From positions 1 to 29,095 of the forward strand of contig BTQG01000024.1 of NCBI GenBank assembly GCA_036985755.1: a stretch of 29,095 bases of DNA, written 5' to 3'. The notes under the pieces are model-generated. The model was not told the DNA's origin. It searched no databases and worked only from the letters and a program-made list of their open reading frames with translations. Both the position numbers and the translations under genes were made by a program. Positions 21,060 to 29,095 of this stretch are shown here, piece after piece (position 1 is the stretch's first letter; each line of letters opens with the position of its first letter). The DNA comes from JACZST01 sp036985755. Lineage in GTDB: Bacteria; Actinomycetota; Acidimicrobiia; Spongiisociales; UBA5794.

Positions 21060-23564
21060 TTGTTCGAGCGATTCACCGACAGGGCGCGAAGGGTCGTGGT
21101 TCTGGCCCAAGAGGAAGCGCGGCTGCTCAACCACAACTACATCGGCACCGAGCACATCCTGCTCGGTCTCATCCACGAAGGGGAAGGCGTCGCTGCCAGG
21201 GCCCTGGAGAGTATGAGCATCAGCCTCGAGTCGGTTCGTTTCCAGGTCGTTGAGATCATCGGACAAGGCTCGCAGGCTCCCAGCGGACACATTCCGTTCA
21301 CCCCGCGTGCCAAGAAGGTTCTCGAGCTGTCGCTCAGGGAAGCGCTCCAGCTCGGGCACAACTACATCGGCACCGAGCACATCCTGCTCGGTCTCATCCG
21401 TGAGGGCGAGGGAGTCGCCGCCCAGGTGCTTCAACAACTCGGGGCGGATCTCCCCAAGGTTCGACAGACCGTCATCCAGTTGCTCTCCGGCGTTCAAGGC
21501 GAGGAGGGCCAACCCTCGGGTCACCCCGGTGGTGGGGGCAGCTCACGCGAATCCGGGGGCTCTTCGAGCGGGTCCACCGTTCTCGACCAGTTCGGCAGGA
21601 ACCTGACCCAGCTGGCACGCGATCGTCAGCTCGACCCTGTGATCGGTCGCGCCAATGAGATTGAGCGGGTCATGCAGGTCCTGTCTCGCCGCACCAAGAA
21701 CAACCCTGTGCTCATCGGGGAGCCCGGTGTCGGCAAAACCGCCATCGTCGAAGGCCTCTCCCAACAGATCGTGCTCGGCACGGTGCCCGACACCCTCACC
21801 GACAAGCACCTGTACACCCTCGACCTCGGTGCCCTCGTTGCAGGGTCCCGATACCGGGGTGACTTCGAGGAGCGCCTCAAGAAGGTTCTCAAGGAGATCC
21901 GCACTCGGGGGGACATCATCCTCTTCATCGACGAGATTCACACCCTCGTCGGTGCCGGCGCCGCCGAGGGTGCCATCGACGCCGCCAGCATCCTCAAGCC
22001 GATGCTTGCCCGCGGTGAGCTGCAAACGATCGGCGCCACCACCCTCGAGGAGTACCGCAAGTACCTGGAGAAGGATTCGGCCCTGGAACGCCGTTTCCAG
22101 CCGATCACGGTCGACGAGCCGACCGTGGCCGACACGATTCTGATCCTCGAAGGGCTCCGTGAGTCCTACGAGGAGCACCACAGGGTGAATTACACCCAGC
22201 AGGCTCTGGTGAATGCGGCGAACCTGGCCGACCGGTACATTGCCGACCGTTTCCTGCCCGACAAGGCCATCGACCTGATCGACGAGGCCGGCAGCAGGAT
22301 GCGCCTCAAGCGCAGCGACCTGCCGGCGGACGTCCGCGAAATCGACGACCGCGTTGCCAAGCTCAGAACCGACAAACGCGAGGCGGTCCACGCCCAGCAG
22401 TATGAGCGAGCCGCCCAGCTGAGAGACCAGGAACGGGCGCTCATCGCCGATCGGGCGGAACTCGAGATCCAGAACCCGTCGTCGGACAAGCCGTACTCGG
22501 CGGTCATCGACGAGGAAGAGATCGCCGAGGTCCTGGCGATGTGGACCGGTATCCCCGTGCACCGCCTCACCGAGGAGGAGACCGAGCGGCTGCTCCACAT
22601 GGAGGACAACCTGCACAAGCGCATCATCGGCCAGCACGATGCCATCACCGCGGTGTCAAAGGCCATCCGCCGGACGCGGGCAGGGCTCAAGGACCCGAAG
22701 CGGCCCGCAGGGTCGTTCATCTTCCTCGGCCCCTCCGGGGTCGGCAAGACCGAAACGTCGAAGGCGCTCACCGAATTCTTGTTCGGCGATGAGGATGCCC
22801 TCATCCAGATCGACATGTCCGAATACATGGAGAAACATGCCGTCAGCAGGCTCGTCGGCTCGCCGCCGGGTTATGTCGGTTACGACGAGGGAGGCCAGCT
22901 CACCGAGGCTGTGCGTCGCAAGCCGTTCTCCGTCGTGCTCTTCGACGAGATCGAGAAGGCCCACCCCGACGTGTTCAACATACTCCTGCAGATCCTCGAG
23001 GACGGCAGGCTGACCGACTCCCAGGGCAGGACGGTCGACTTCAAGAACACCGTCATCATCATGACCTCCAACCTCGGCACCGCAGAGCTTCGCAAGAAGG
23101 CCATCGGCTTCGCCGAGAAGGACGATGAGCTCGACTACGACAAGATGCGGGACAAGGTGATGGATTCGCTCAAGAAGCAGTTCCGTCCCGAGTTCTTGAA
23201 CCGCATCGATGAGGTCATCGTCTTCCACGAGCTGACCATCGACGAGGTCAAGACCATCGTGGACCTGCTGATCGACCGGGTCCGGACCCAGCTCGAGTCC
23301 CAGGCCCTCGATCTCGCAATGTCCGATGCGGCCAAGACCCGCCTGGCCGAGAAGGGTTATGACCCTCAGCTCGGCGCCCGCCCTCTGCGCAGGGCCATTC
23401 AGCAGATGCTTGAAGATCCGCTGTCGGAGCGGGTGCTGCAAAAGGAGTTCCCCGCTGGGGCGACGATACTCGTCGACATCGATGAAGTGGACGAGGACCG
23501 CCTGTCGTTCGTCTCGGTGGAAACGCCGAATCAACCTCCCGTCGAGCTGGCGGAATCGGAGTAG
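21060..23564 (+). CDS. clpC: ATP-dependent Clp protease ATP-binding subunit ClpC
   Basis: An 834-residue Hsp100 unfoldase that feeds substrates to ClpP. Two Clp_N repeats fill residues 1-145, each with HNYIGTEHILLGLI. The first AAA domain has Walker A GEPGVGKT near 222-229 and Walker B ILFIDEIHTL. The middle domain carries the UVR motif near 420-455 (YERAAQLRDQERAL), which separates ClpC from ClpA and ClpB. The second AAA domain has GPSGVGKT near 561-568, VVLFDEIEKAHPDVF and GARPLRRAI near the end. The start is TTG 21060 with GAGGT upstream; MFERFTDRARRVVVLAQEEA matches the family start. It ends with an ordinary acidic tail. Confidence 0.97.
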   Translation: MFERFTDRARRVVVLAQEEARLLNHNYIGTEHILLGLIHEGEGVAARALESMSISLESVRFQVVEIIGQGSQAPSGHIPFTPRAKKVLELSLREALQLGHNYIGTEHILLGLIREGEGVAAQVLQQLGADLPKVRQTVIQLLSGVQGEEGQPSGHPGGGGSSRESGGSSSGSTVLDQFGRNLTQLARDRQLDPVIGRANEIERVMQVLSRRTKNNPVLIGEPGVGKTAIVEGLSQQIVLGTVPDTLTDKHLYTLDLGALVAGSRYRGDFEERLKKVLKEIRTRGDIILFIDEIHTLVGAGAAEGAIDAASILKPMLARGELQTIGATTLEEYRKYLEKDSALERRFQPITVDEPTVADTILILEGLRESYEEHHRVNYTQQALVNAANLADRYIADRFLPDKAIDLIDEAGSRMRLKRSDLPADVREIDDRVAKLRTDKREAVHAQQYERAAQLRDQERALIADRAELEIQNPSSDKPYSAVIDEEEIAEVLAMWTGIPVHRLTEEETERLLHMEDNLHKRIIGQHDAITAVSKAIRRTRAGLKDPKRPAGSFIFLGPSGVGKTETSKALTEFLFGDEDALIQIDMSEYMEKHAVSRLVGSPPGYVGYDEGGQLTEAVRRKPFSVVLFDEIEKAHPDVFNILLQILEDGRLTDSQGRTVDFKNTVIIMTSNLGTAELRKKAIGFAEKDDELDYDKMRDKVMDSLKKQFRPEFLNRIDEVIVFHELTIDEVKTIVDLLIDRVRTQLESQALDLAMSDAAKTRLAEKGYDPQLGARPLRRAIQQMLEDPLSERVLQKEFPAGATILVDIDEVDEDRLSFVSVETPNQPPVELAESE
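21132..21174 (+). repeat. 43-bp exact direct repeat in clpC, copy 1
   Basis: This run is identical base for base to 21357-21399. It encodes the HNYIGTEHILLGLI core of the first Clp_N repeat, 75 codons before the second copy. Confidence 0.9.
21357..21399 (+). repeat. 43-bp exact direct repeat in clpC, copy 2
   Basis: This is the second identical copy, in the same frame, in the second Clp_N repeat. The flanking codons differ between the repeats. Confidence 0.9.
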
Positions 23565-23577
23565 ACGAGTCGCCGGT

Positions 23578-23618
23578 CGTCAGCCAGATCCTCCGGCTTT
23601 GACTTGAGGGCGCTGACG
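23578..23618 (+). terminator. Weak inverted repeat after clpC
   Basis: CGTCAGC (23578-23584) pairs with GCTGACG (23612-23618) across a 27-base loop, shortly after the clpC stop. No T-run follows, so termination here is uncertain. Confidence 0.25.
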
Positions 23619-23660
23619 GCTCTTCCAGGTATGACTCGAACCCGACGGCGCGCCTAACTT

Positions 23661-23688
23661 GCGTCTTGCGACTCGCGACTCGCGACTC
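23661..23688. repeat. Heptad repeat GCGACTC x3 (plus one variant unit)
   Basis: Three perfect tandem copies of GCGACTC (23668-23688) follow a variant unit GCGTCTT. This is the clearest example of the 7-bp periodicity also seen near 1943, 4836 and 8850. It lies in the 217-base gap between clpC and the lipoprotein gene; the remainder of that gap holds short GC hairpins near 23730-23760 and a possible TAGACT -10 (23714-23719), but no gene. Confidence 0.8.
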
Positions 23689-23781
23689 AGTGCACTGTCC
23701 ATCCCAAAGCTCCTAGACTGCGGCCGGTTGCGCCGCATTGGGCGCGGCGTCTTGTGAGACCCATACGGAGGTTCATTTTTC

Positions 23782-24969
23782 ATGACCGGATTCAAGAGAC
23801 GAGGGGCGCTCGTTGTGCTCTTGCTCGCTTTTGCGCTCGTCGCAGCGGCGTGTAGTAGCACCGACGACACGACCACCACGACTGCAGCGGCACAGACCAC
23901 CACCACCGCGGCGGCGGCGACGACGACCACGGGGGCGGCGGCGGAGACCACGACAACCGAAGGCGAGATGGCCGTAGAGCCGGTACTCACCTGCCTGGTG
24001 ACCGACCTGGCCGGTGTCGACGACCGCAGCTTCAACGCCAGCGCCTGGGCAGGCGTTCAGGCGGCGATGGAAGCGGGATTCGCCACTGAAGATTCCACCT
24101 TCCTCGAGTCGGATGCCGAGGAGGACTGGCAGGCCAACATCGACGTGTTCGTCGCCCAGGGCTGCAAGCACATCGTCACCGTCGGGTTCTTCCTCGGAGG
24201 GGTCACGGCGATCAACGCCCAGGCCAACCCGGATATCAAATGGACGATGATCGACAACGTGCTGACCGATGAGAACTTCGTCCCGCTGAACCTTACGAAC
24301 GTGCGCGAGAACGTGTACCAGACGGATGAGGCTGCATTCGCCGCCGGATACCTGGCGGCCGGCGTGACCAAGACCGACACCCTCGGCGTGTACGGCGGCG
24401 CCAACATCCCAACGGTGAGCATCTTCCTGGATGGCTTCACCCGTGGCGTCGCGTACTTCAACGAGGTAAAGGGAAGGGACGTTCAGGTGCTCGGCTGGGA
24501 CGTCGAGGCGCAGGACGGTGTGTTCACCGGCAGCTTCACCGATATGGTGCTCGCCCGTGAGACGGCCGACAGCCTCTTCCAGGAAGGCGTCGACATCATT
24601 CTCCCGGTTGGTGGGGCCATCAACCTGCCTGCCGGTGATGCCATCATTGCCGGTGGTCTCGATGCGGCGCTCATTGGCGTCGACGTCGATGCGGTCCTCG
24701 CCATGGACGCCCAGTACGCCGATCTGTGGTTGACGACCGTGGAGAAGAACATCAAGGACCTGGTCACGCTCTCGATCCAGGAGGACGCTGAAGGCACCTG
24801 GGCGGCAGGGAGCTTCAAGGGAACGCTCGCCAACGGCGGGGTTGGGCTTGCCCCCTTCCACGCCTGGGACGACAGGGTCCCCGGCCAGCTCAAGGCCGAG
24901 GTGTTGATGTTGCTCGAAGACATCAAGACCGGCAAGATCGAGGCCGCGTTCACCAAGGTCGGAGCCTGA
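23782..24969 (+). CDS. BMP-family substrate-binding lipoprotein of an ABC importer
   Basis: A 395-residue periplasmic-binding-protein-fold lipoprotein of the basic membrane protein (BMP/PnrA) family, whose characterised members bind purine nucleosides. A signal peptide with lipobox VAAAC gives Cys24 as the lipidated residue. It is followed by a linker (about 28-60) of four Thr blocks (4-5 Thr each) separated by Ala-rich spacers. The binding domain begins VLTCLVTDLAGVDDRSFN, with the family's DDxSFN phrase, and has GGxNIPTV and ILPVGGAIN segments. ATG 23782 has GGAGG upstream. Ligand identity is inferred from family and operon only. A strong terminator follows, before the transporter genes. 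Confidence 0.92.
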   Translation: MTGFKRRGALVVLLLAFALVAAACSSTDDTTTTTAAAQTTTTAAAATTTTGAAAETTTTEGEMAVEPVLTCLVTDLAGVDDRSFNASAWAGVQAAMEAGFATEDSTFLESDAEEDWQANIDVFVAQGCKHIVTVGFFLGGVTAINAQANPDIKWTMIDNVLTDENFVPLNLTNVRENVYQTDEAAFAAGYLAAGVTKTDTLGVYGGANIPTVSIFLDGFTRGVAYFNEVKGRDVQVLGWDVEAQDGVFTGSFTDMVLARETADSLFQEGVDIILPVGGAINLPAGDAIIAGGLDAALIGVDVDAVLAMDAQYADLWLTTVEKNIKDLVTLSIQEDAEGTWAAGSFKGTLANGGVGLAPFHAWDDRVPGQLKAEVLMLLEDIKTGKIEAAFTKVGA

Positions 24970-24990
24970 TCCAAGACAACGAGTAGCACA

Positions 24991-25023
24991 AGGGCCCCCG
25001 CGGGAAACCGCGGGGGCCCTTTG
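24991..25023 (+). terminator. Strong hairpin terminator/attenuator after the lipoprotein gene
   Basis: A perfect 13-bp stem AGGGCCCCCGCGG / CCGCGGGGGCCCT closes a GAAA tetraloop (24991-25020), followed by TTGCTTGTT. It separates the binding-protein gene from the ATPase gene, an arrangement that usually lets the binding protein be made in excess. Confidence 0.9.
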
Positions 25024-25089
25024 CTTGTTCTAGGCTGATGCCCCGGTTGCCCCCTGGGCGACGGCGGCCACACGCGGCGGGAGGCAACT

Positions 25090-26604
25090 TTGGAGCTCGA
25101 GCTTCGGGGAATCACCAAGCGATTCCCCGGTGTGCTGGCCAACGACGACGTCAACCTCACGGTGGCGGAGGGTGAGATCGTCGCCCTGCTCGGCGAGAAC
25201 GGGGCAGGCAAGACCACCCTGATGAACATCCTGTACGGGCTGTACACACCAACCTCGGGTGAGGTGCTCGTCGATGGGGAGCCTCTCGAGCTGCACTCTC
25301 CCGGCGACGCCATCGCTGCGGGAATCGGCATGGTCCATCAGCATTTCATGCTCGTCCCTGTGTTCACGGTCTCGGAGAACGTGATCCTCGGGGTCGAGCC
25401 CGTCGGGAGGGCAGGATGGCTCAAGCAAGCCGAGGCCGACGATCTGGTGCGGGAGATCTCGGAGCGTTACCACCTTGCCGTGGATCCCGACGCCATGGTC
25501 GAGGATCTTCCTGTCGGGATTCAGCAGCGGGTGGAGATCATCAAGGTTCTGGAGCGCAAGGCGCGTTTTGTCGTGTTCGATGAGCCAACGTCGGTGCTCA
25601 CCCCGAGCGAGGTCGAGGGTTTTTTCGACATCGTTCGCGGGCTCAGGGAGGACGGCAAGGGCATCATCTTCATCTCCCACAAGCTCGGTGAAGCCCTGGA
25701 GCTGGCAGATCGCATCGTCATCATGCGACGGGGAAAGACCGTTGCCGAGGTGCTCCCAGAAGACGTGAGCGAAGCGGATCTCGCTGAGCTCATGGTGGGG
25801 CGACCCGTGGAGCTGGTCGTTCAGAAAGTCGTTGCATCACCTGGAGAAGTCGTGCTCGAAGTCAGCGGCCTCGCCGCGCTCGACGATCGAAATCAGCGGG
25901 CACTCGACGGCGTGTCGTTCCAGGTCAGGGCCGGTGAGATCGTGGGGATCGCAGGGGTGCAGGGCAATGGCCAGACCGAGCTCGTCGAGGCGATCACCGG
26001 GCTTCGCCGTTCGATCGCAGGATCCGTGTCCATCGGCGGGGCCGACGTGACCGCCGACTCCCCCCGACGAATCCACAAGCGCGACGTCGCCCACGTCCCG
26101 GAGGATCGGCAGCGAAGCGGGCTCGTGCTGCCGTTCACCGTCACCGAGAACATCGTGCTCGATTCGTATTACGGCCCCCCATTCTCCCGCGGCGCACAGA
26201 TGGATTGGGGCGCGGCGAAAGAACGAGCAGAGCACCTCGTCGAGGAGTACGACATTCGCACGCCGGGGGTCGATGTGACGGTGTCGACACTCTCGGGTGG
26301 AAACCAGCAGAAGGTGATCGTCGCCAGGGAGTTCGATCGCGACGTCACACTCGTGATTGCTTCGCAGCCGACCCGCGGCATCGATGTCGGCTCGATCGAG
26401 TACATCCATTCGCGGATCATCGAGCAGCGCGACGCGGGCGCAGCCGTGCTCATCGTTTCATCGGAGCTGGATGAGGTCGTTGGCCTCTCCGACCGGGTGA
26501 TCGTGATGTTCGATGGCAAGATCGCCGGCGAGTTCGATCCGGCAACGACGACGACGACCGAGATCGGGCTTGCCATGCTCGGCTCAGAGGCGAAGGCGTC
26601 GTGA
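25090..26604 (+). CDS. ABC importer ATPase, tandem double-domain (nucleoside/BMP type)
   Basis: A 504-residue protein with two ABC domains, as in NupA/RbsA-type importers. Domain 1 has Walker A GENGAGKTT (35-43), Q-loop MVHQHFMLVP, signature LPVGIQQRVEI (usual LSVG; Ser is Pro) and Walker B VVFDEPTSVLTP. Domain 2 has a degenerate Walker A GVQGNGQTE, signature LSGGNQQKV and an altered Walker B (LVIASQPTRGIDVG), as usual for the second domain of this family. The TTG start at 25090 has GGGAGG about six bases upstream and is followed directly by MELELRGITKRFPG-type family sequence. It overlaps the first permease by GTGA. Confidence 0.93.
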   Translation: MELELRGITKRFPGVLANDDVNLTVAEGEIVALLGENGAGKTTLMNILYGLYTPTSGEVLVDGEPLELHSPGDAIAAGIGMVHQHFMLVPVFTVSENVILGVEPVGRAGWLKQAEADDLVREISERYHLAVDPDAMVEDLPVGIQQRVEIIKVLERKARFVVFDEPTSVLTPSEVEGFFDIVRGLREDGKGIIFISHKLGEALELADRIVIMRRGKTVAEVLPEDVSEADLAELMVGRPVELVVQKVVASPGEVVLEVSGLAALDDRNQRALDGVSFQVRAGEIVGIAGVQGNGQTELVEAITGLRRSIAGSVSIGGADVTADSPRRIHKRDVAHVPEDRQRSGLVLPFTVTENIVLDSYYGPPFSRGAQMDWGAAKERAEHLVEEYDIRTPGVDVTVSTLSGGNQQKVIVAREFDRDVTLVIASQPTRGIDVGSIEYIHSRIIEQRDAGAAVLIVSSELDEVVGLSDRVIVMFDGKIAGEFDPATTTTTEIGLAMLGSEAKAS

Positions 26605-27809
26605 CCCAGTCCGGTCCCCCCGAGGGTGGTTGGGGCGATGCGGGCTATCCGCAGTGGTTCGCACGGGTCACCGGCGTCGGCTCGTCGATCGGTCAGGCGT
26701 TGATCGTGCCGGTCCTGGCAGTGGTCACTGCGCTGATCATCGGTGGTGTCATCATCATCGTCACCGATGTGGACACCCTTCGTTTGTACGGAGATTCCCC
26801 GGGGGAGGCGTTCAAACAGTCGTTCATTGGCGTGTGGGAGGCGTACAAGGCCCTTTTCCTGGGTGCGGTTGGTTCGCCGCGGGCGATCTCTGAAACACTC
26901 TTCTCTGCCACGCCGCTGATTCTCGCCGGTCTCGCCGTCGCCATCGGCTTTCGGGCGGGCCTGTTCAACATCGGTGTCAACGGTCAGATGCTCATCGGCG
27001 GCATGGCCGCGCTGTGGGTCGGGTTCACCTTCTCGCTTCCATTGATTCTTCACATCACGATCGCAGTGGTCGTCGGGATCATCTTCGGCGCTCTGTGGGG
27101 CGGGATCACCGGTTTCCTCAAGGGCAAGACCGGCGCCCATGAGGTGATCACGACGATCATGTTCAACTTCATCGCCTTGTTTCTCGTCGACTATCTCTTG
27201 AAGACGAGGTTCTTCCAGGCAACCGGGCGCCAGGACCCGATCTCGAAGCAGGTAGCGGAATCGGCACGCTTTCCCAGCCTCTTCGAGGGGGGGAGGGTGC
27301 ACATCGGGTTCCTGATTGCGCTGGTCGCGGTGTTCTTCACCTACTGGCTGCTGTTCAAGTCCTCGATAGGGTTCGAGTTCCGGGCGGTCGGCTTCAACCC
27401 GGATGCCGGCCGCTATGCCGGGATGAATGTGGCGTGGATCTACGTCGCCGTCATGGGCGTATCGGGGGCGCTGGCGGGCATCGCGGGAAGCAACCAGCTC
27501 CTTGGCCTGGCGCCATACCAAGCGTTGCCCGGGTTTTCGGGCAACACCGGGTTCGATGCGATCGCACTGGCCCTGCTTGGCAGGTCCCACCCGTTCGGAG
27601 TGCTCGCCGCCGCCTTGTTGTTTGGGGCGCTTCGAGCCGGTGGTCGTTCGATGCAGGGTCTGGCAGGCATCCCACTCGACCTCGTACTCGTGATGCAGGC
27701 GTTGATCATCGTGTTCATCGCCGCTCCCGAGCTGGTGCGTTCGATCTACCGGGTCAAGGTACCCGAGGGTGAAGAGGGCCTACAGCTCACCAGGGGGTGG
27801 GGTGGATGA
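26601..27809 (+). CDS. ABC importer permease 1 (BMP/nucleoside type)
   Basis: A 402-residue integral membrane permease with about nine or ten hydrophobic segments, the first near residues 30-52. Family marks are the TPLILAGLAVAIGFRAGLFNIG stretch near 100-120 (NIGVNGQ follows), GAHEVITTIMFNFIAL and the RAVGFNPDAGRYAGMN cytoplasmic loop, where the ATPase docks. GTG 26601 lies within the ATPase stop, and the 3' end overlaps permease 2 by ATGA, so all three are one transcription unit. It pairs with permease 2 to make the pore. Confidence 0.92.
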   Translation: MTQSGPPEGGWGDAGYPQWFARVTGVGSSIGQALIVPVLAVVTALIIGGVIIIVTDVDTLRLYGDSPGEAFKQSFIGVWEAYKALFLGAVGSPRAISETLFSATPLILAGLAVAIGFRAGLFNIGVNGQMLIGGMAALWVGFTFSLPLILHITIAVVVGIIFGALWGGITGFLKGKTGAHEVITTIMFNFIALFLVDYLLKTRFFQATGRQDPISKQVAESARFPSLFEGGRVHIGFLIALVAVFFTYWLLFKSSIGFEFRAVGFNPDAGRYAGMNVAWIYVAVMGVSGALAGIAGSNQLLGLAPYQALPGFSGNTGFDAIALALLGRSHPFGVLAAALLFGALRAGGRSMQGLAGIPLDLVLVMQALIIVFIAAPELVRSIYRVKVPEGEEGLQLTRGWGG

Positions 27810-29083
27810 GCGACGTCGCCGTCTCCGCCACCGACACCGAGGTCGTGCGGGCCACGCCGGCGCAGCGGAGGGCAACGTACGTCGGTGTGGGCCTGGTTGC
27901 GCTCGGCGGATTCGTGTTCTGGGCGTTCGGGCTCAACGTTGCCGGCGATCTCGACTCCACGTTCAAATTATCGCTGCCCACCGACCGCGTCCAGGGCCTG
28001 GAGTGGACCGTCGGCACCCAATTGCTCGGGTTCGTTGTTGCCGGCATCCTCGCCTTCCTCGGTGGTGTCTTGCTGCGCCGCTCGCATCTCACATGGACGA
28101 ACCGGATCCTCGCCGTCGGATTCGTGCTCTTCACCCTCGCCTTCCTCGCCTGGGCCGCCGGCGGCAAGTCCTTCAGTTTCGTCGGCATGCTGCGATCCAC
28201 GGTCGTCCTGTCCGTGCCGGTGACGCTCGGGGCGCTCGCCGGGCTCATGTGCGAGCGAGTGGCGATCATCAACATTGCGATCGAAGGCCAGTTGCTGACC
28301 GCCGCCTTTGTCGGCACCATTCTCGGCTCGGCGTTCGGTCCGTGGGTCGGGTTGGTTGGAGCCCTGATCTCGGGTGCGGTCCTGGGTTGGGTGCTTGCCG
28401 TGCTCTCCATCAAGTACCGGGTGGATCAGATCATCGCCGGCGTTGTGATCAACATCTTCGCCCTCGGTATAACGTCGTTCCTCGCCTCGCGCGTGTTGGC
28501 GGAGGTTCCCGACCTCAACTCGCCTGGACGGTTCACACCGTGGCCGATCCCGGTCCTGTCGGACATCCCGATCCTGGGCCCGGTGTTCTTCGATCACTCG
28601 TTCTTCGTCTACGGGACGTTCATCCTCGTGATCGTCATCCACTTGGGGCTGTTCTACACCCGATGGGGCCTTCGCTCGCGATCGGTCGGTGAGCATCCTG
28701 AGGCTGCCGACACCGTCGGAATCGACGTGTACCGCACCCGCTACCGAAACGTCATCCTCGGCGGTCTGATAGCGGGTTTCGGCGGTGCGTTCCTGACGCT
28801 GTCGCAGGTGCCGAGGTTCGAGGAGAACATGACCGCAGGGATCGGGTTCATCGGCCTCGCTGCCATGATCTTCGGCAGGTGGATGCCGCTCGGGGTCCTC
28901 GGCGCCGGCCTCGTGTTCGGCTTCGCCAGGGGCCTTCAAGCCAAGCTCGGCATCCTGGGAGCGCCGATCCCCTCGGAGTTTCTTTCGATGACCCCGTACA
29001 TCGTCACGGTCATCGTTGTTGCCGGTGTTGTCGGAAAGGCACGGCCGCCGGCAGCCGACGGTCAGCCCTACATCAAGGACTGA
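27806..29083 (+). CDS. ABC importer permease 2 (BMP/nucleoside type)
   Basis: A 425-residue membrane permease homologous to permease 1. Its core starts near residue 130 with TLGALAGLMCERVAIINIAIEG, the same position as the NIGVNGQ segment in permease 1, and includes YRVDQIIAGVVINIFALGI and the SVGEHPEAADTVGIDVYRTRY coupling loop. The first 120 residues add about three extra hydrophobic segments. ATG 27806, overlapping the previous stop, is preferred over GTG 27797 because a GGGGTGG run precedes it. It closes the transporter operon. Confidence 0.92.
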   Translation: MSDVAVSATDTEVVRATPAQRRATYVGVGLVALGGFVFWAFGLNVAGDLDSTFKLSLPTDRVQGLEWTVGTQLLGFVVAGILAFLGGVLLRRSHLTWTNRILAVGFVLFTLAFLAWAAGGKSFSFVGMLRSTVVLSVPVTLGALAGLMCERVAIINIAIEGQLLTAAFVGTILGSAFGPWVGLVGALISGAVLGWVLAVLSIKYRVDQIIAGVVINIFALGITSFLASRVLAEVPDLNSPGRFTPWPIPVLSDIPILGPVFFDHSFFVYGTFILVIVIHLGLFYTRWGLRSRSVGEHPEAADTVGIDVYRTRYRNVILGGLIAGFGGAFLTLSQVPRFEENMTAGIGFIGLAAMIFGRWMPLGVLGAGLVFGFARGLQAKLGILGAPIPSEFLSMTPYIVTVIVVAGVVGKARPPAADGQPYIKD

Positions 29084-29095
29084 GAGTCGCGAGTC
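29084..29095. repeat. Start of another GACTCGC-type repeat at window end
   Basis: The last bases, GAGTCGCGAGTC, are the reverse complement of GACTCGCGACTC, the heptad unit at 23668-23688. The array probably continues outside the window. Confidence 0.5.

Noticed and set aside
23661..23688. CRISPR-like array
   Set aside because: Units are 7 bp, tandem without spacers, and no cas gene is nearby.

Overview
The window is a high-GC bacterial chromosome segment, most likely from an actinobacterium (Actinomycetota), and possibly one outside the mycobacterial/streptomycete core such as an Acidimicrobiia-like lineage. The evidence is frequent GTG/TTG starts, an RsrA-type anti-sigma factor next to a SigH/SigR-like sigma factor, a DUF2342 zincin, ClpC, and above all gene order. 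The run DUF2342 zincin - tilS - hpt - ftsH - folP - X - folK - Rossmann/DUF2520 - panC - coaX - lysS - clpC follows the well-known Mycobacterium order (Rv3626c down to Rv3596c), with folE, folB, panD and lsr2 absent here. The lineage assignment below phylum is inference.

Layout. 1-1925: a truncated NfuA-like gene (-), a divergent ATP-grasp ligase (+) and a small OmdA/YdeI-type protein (-). 2016-4780: two tandem paralogues (-), each an alpha/beta-hydrolase-fold domain fused to a class III nucleotide cyclase. Both hydrolase domains have lost the catalytic Ser and His. 4953-7092: a small charged ORF, a core MetE-like methyltransferase behind a GC-rich leader, and a left-handed beta-helix protein. 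7208-8779: tRNA-Thr(CGT), then the sigma/anti-sigma pair, a small Cys/His protein and a small membrane protein. 8942-19827: the long conserved housekeeping block. Most genes inside it overlap by 1-22 nt and are probably co-transcribed in modules: tRNA lysidine modification and purine salvage, FtsH, folate synthesis, pantothenate/CoA synthesis, and lysyl-tRNA synthetase. 19906-20898: a convergent polyprenyl diphosphate synthase (-). 21060-23564: clpC. 23782-29083: a complete BMP-type (nucleoside-like) ABC importer, made of a lipoprotein, a double ATPase and two permeases, with a strong terminator between the lipoprotein and the ATPase.

Intergenic DNA carries two kinds of repeats. One is degenerate arrays with a period of about 7 bp (four sites plus the window end). 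The other is a cluster of short, perfect GC hairpins that runs into the 3' end of folK.

Most of the window is ordinary core metabolism. The items most worth a second look are: the tandem pseudo-hydrolase/cyclase pair with matching leaderless-type promoters; a phosphatase-fold protein without catalytic residues that occupies the folB slot between folP and folK; the inverted repeat that brackets the start codon of the sigma gene; the Rossmann/DUF2520 protein translationally coupled to panC; and the heptad repeats. I found no CRISPR array, transposase, phage gene or rRNA.
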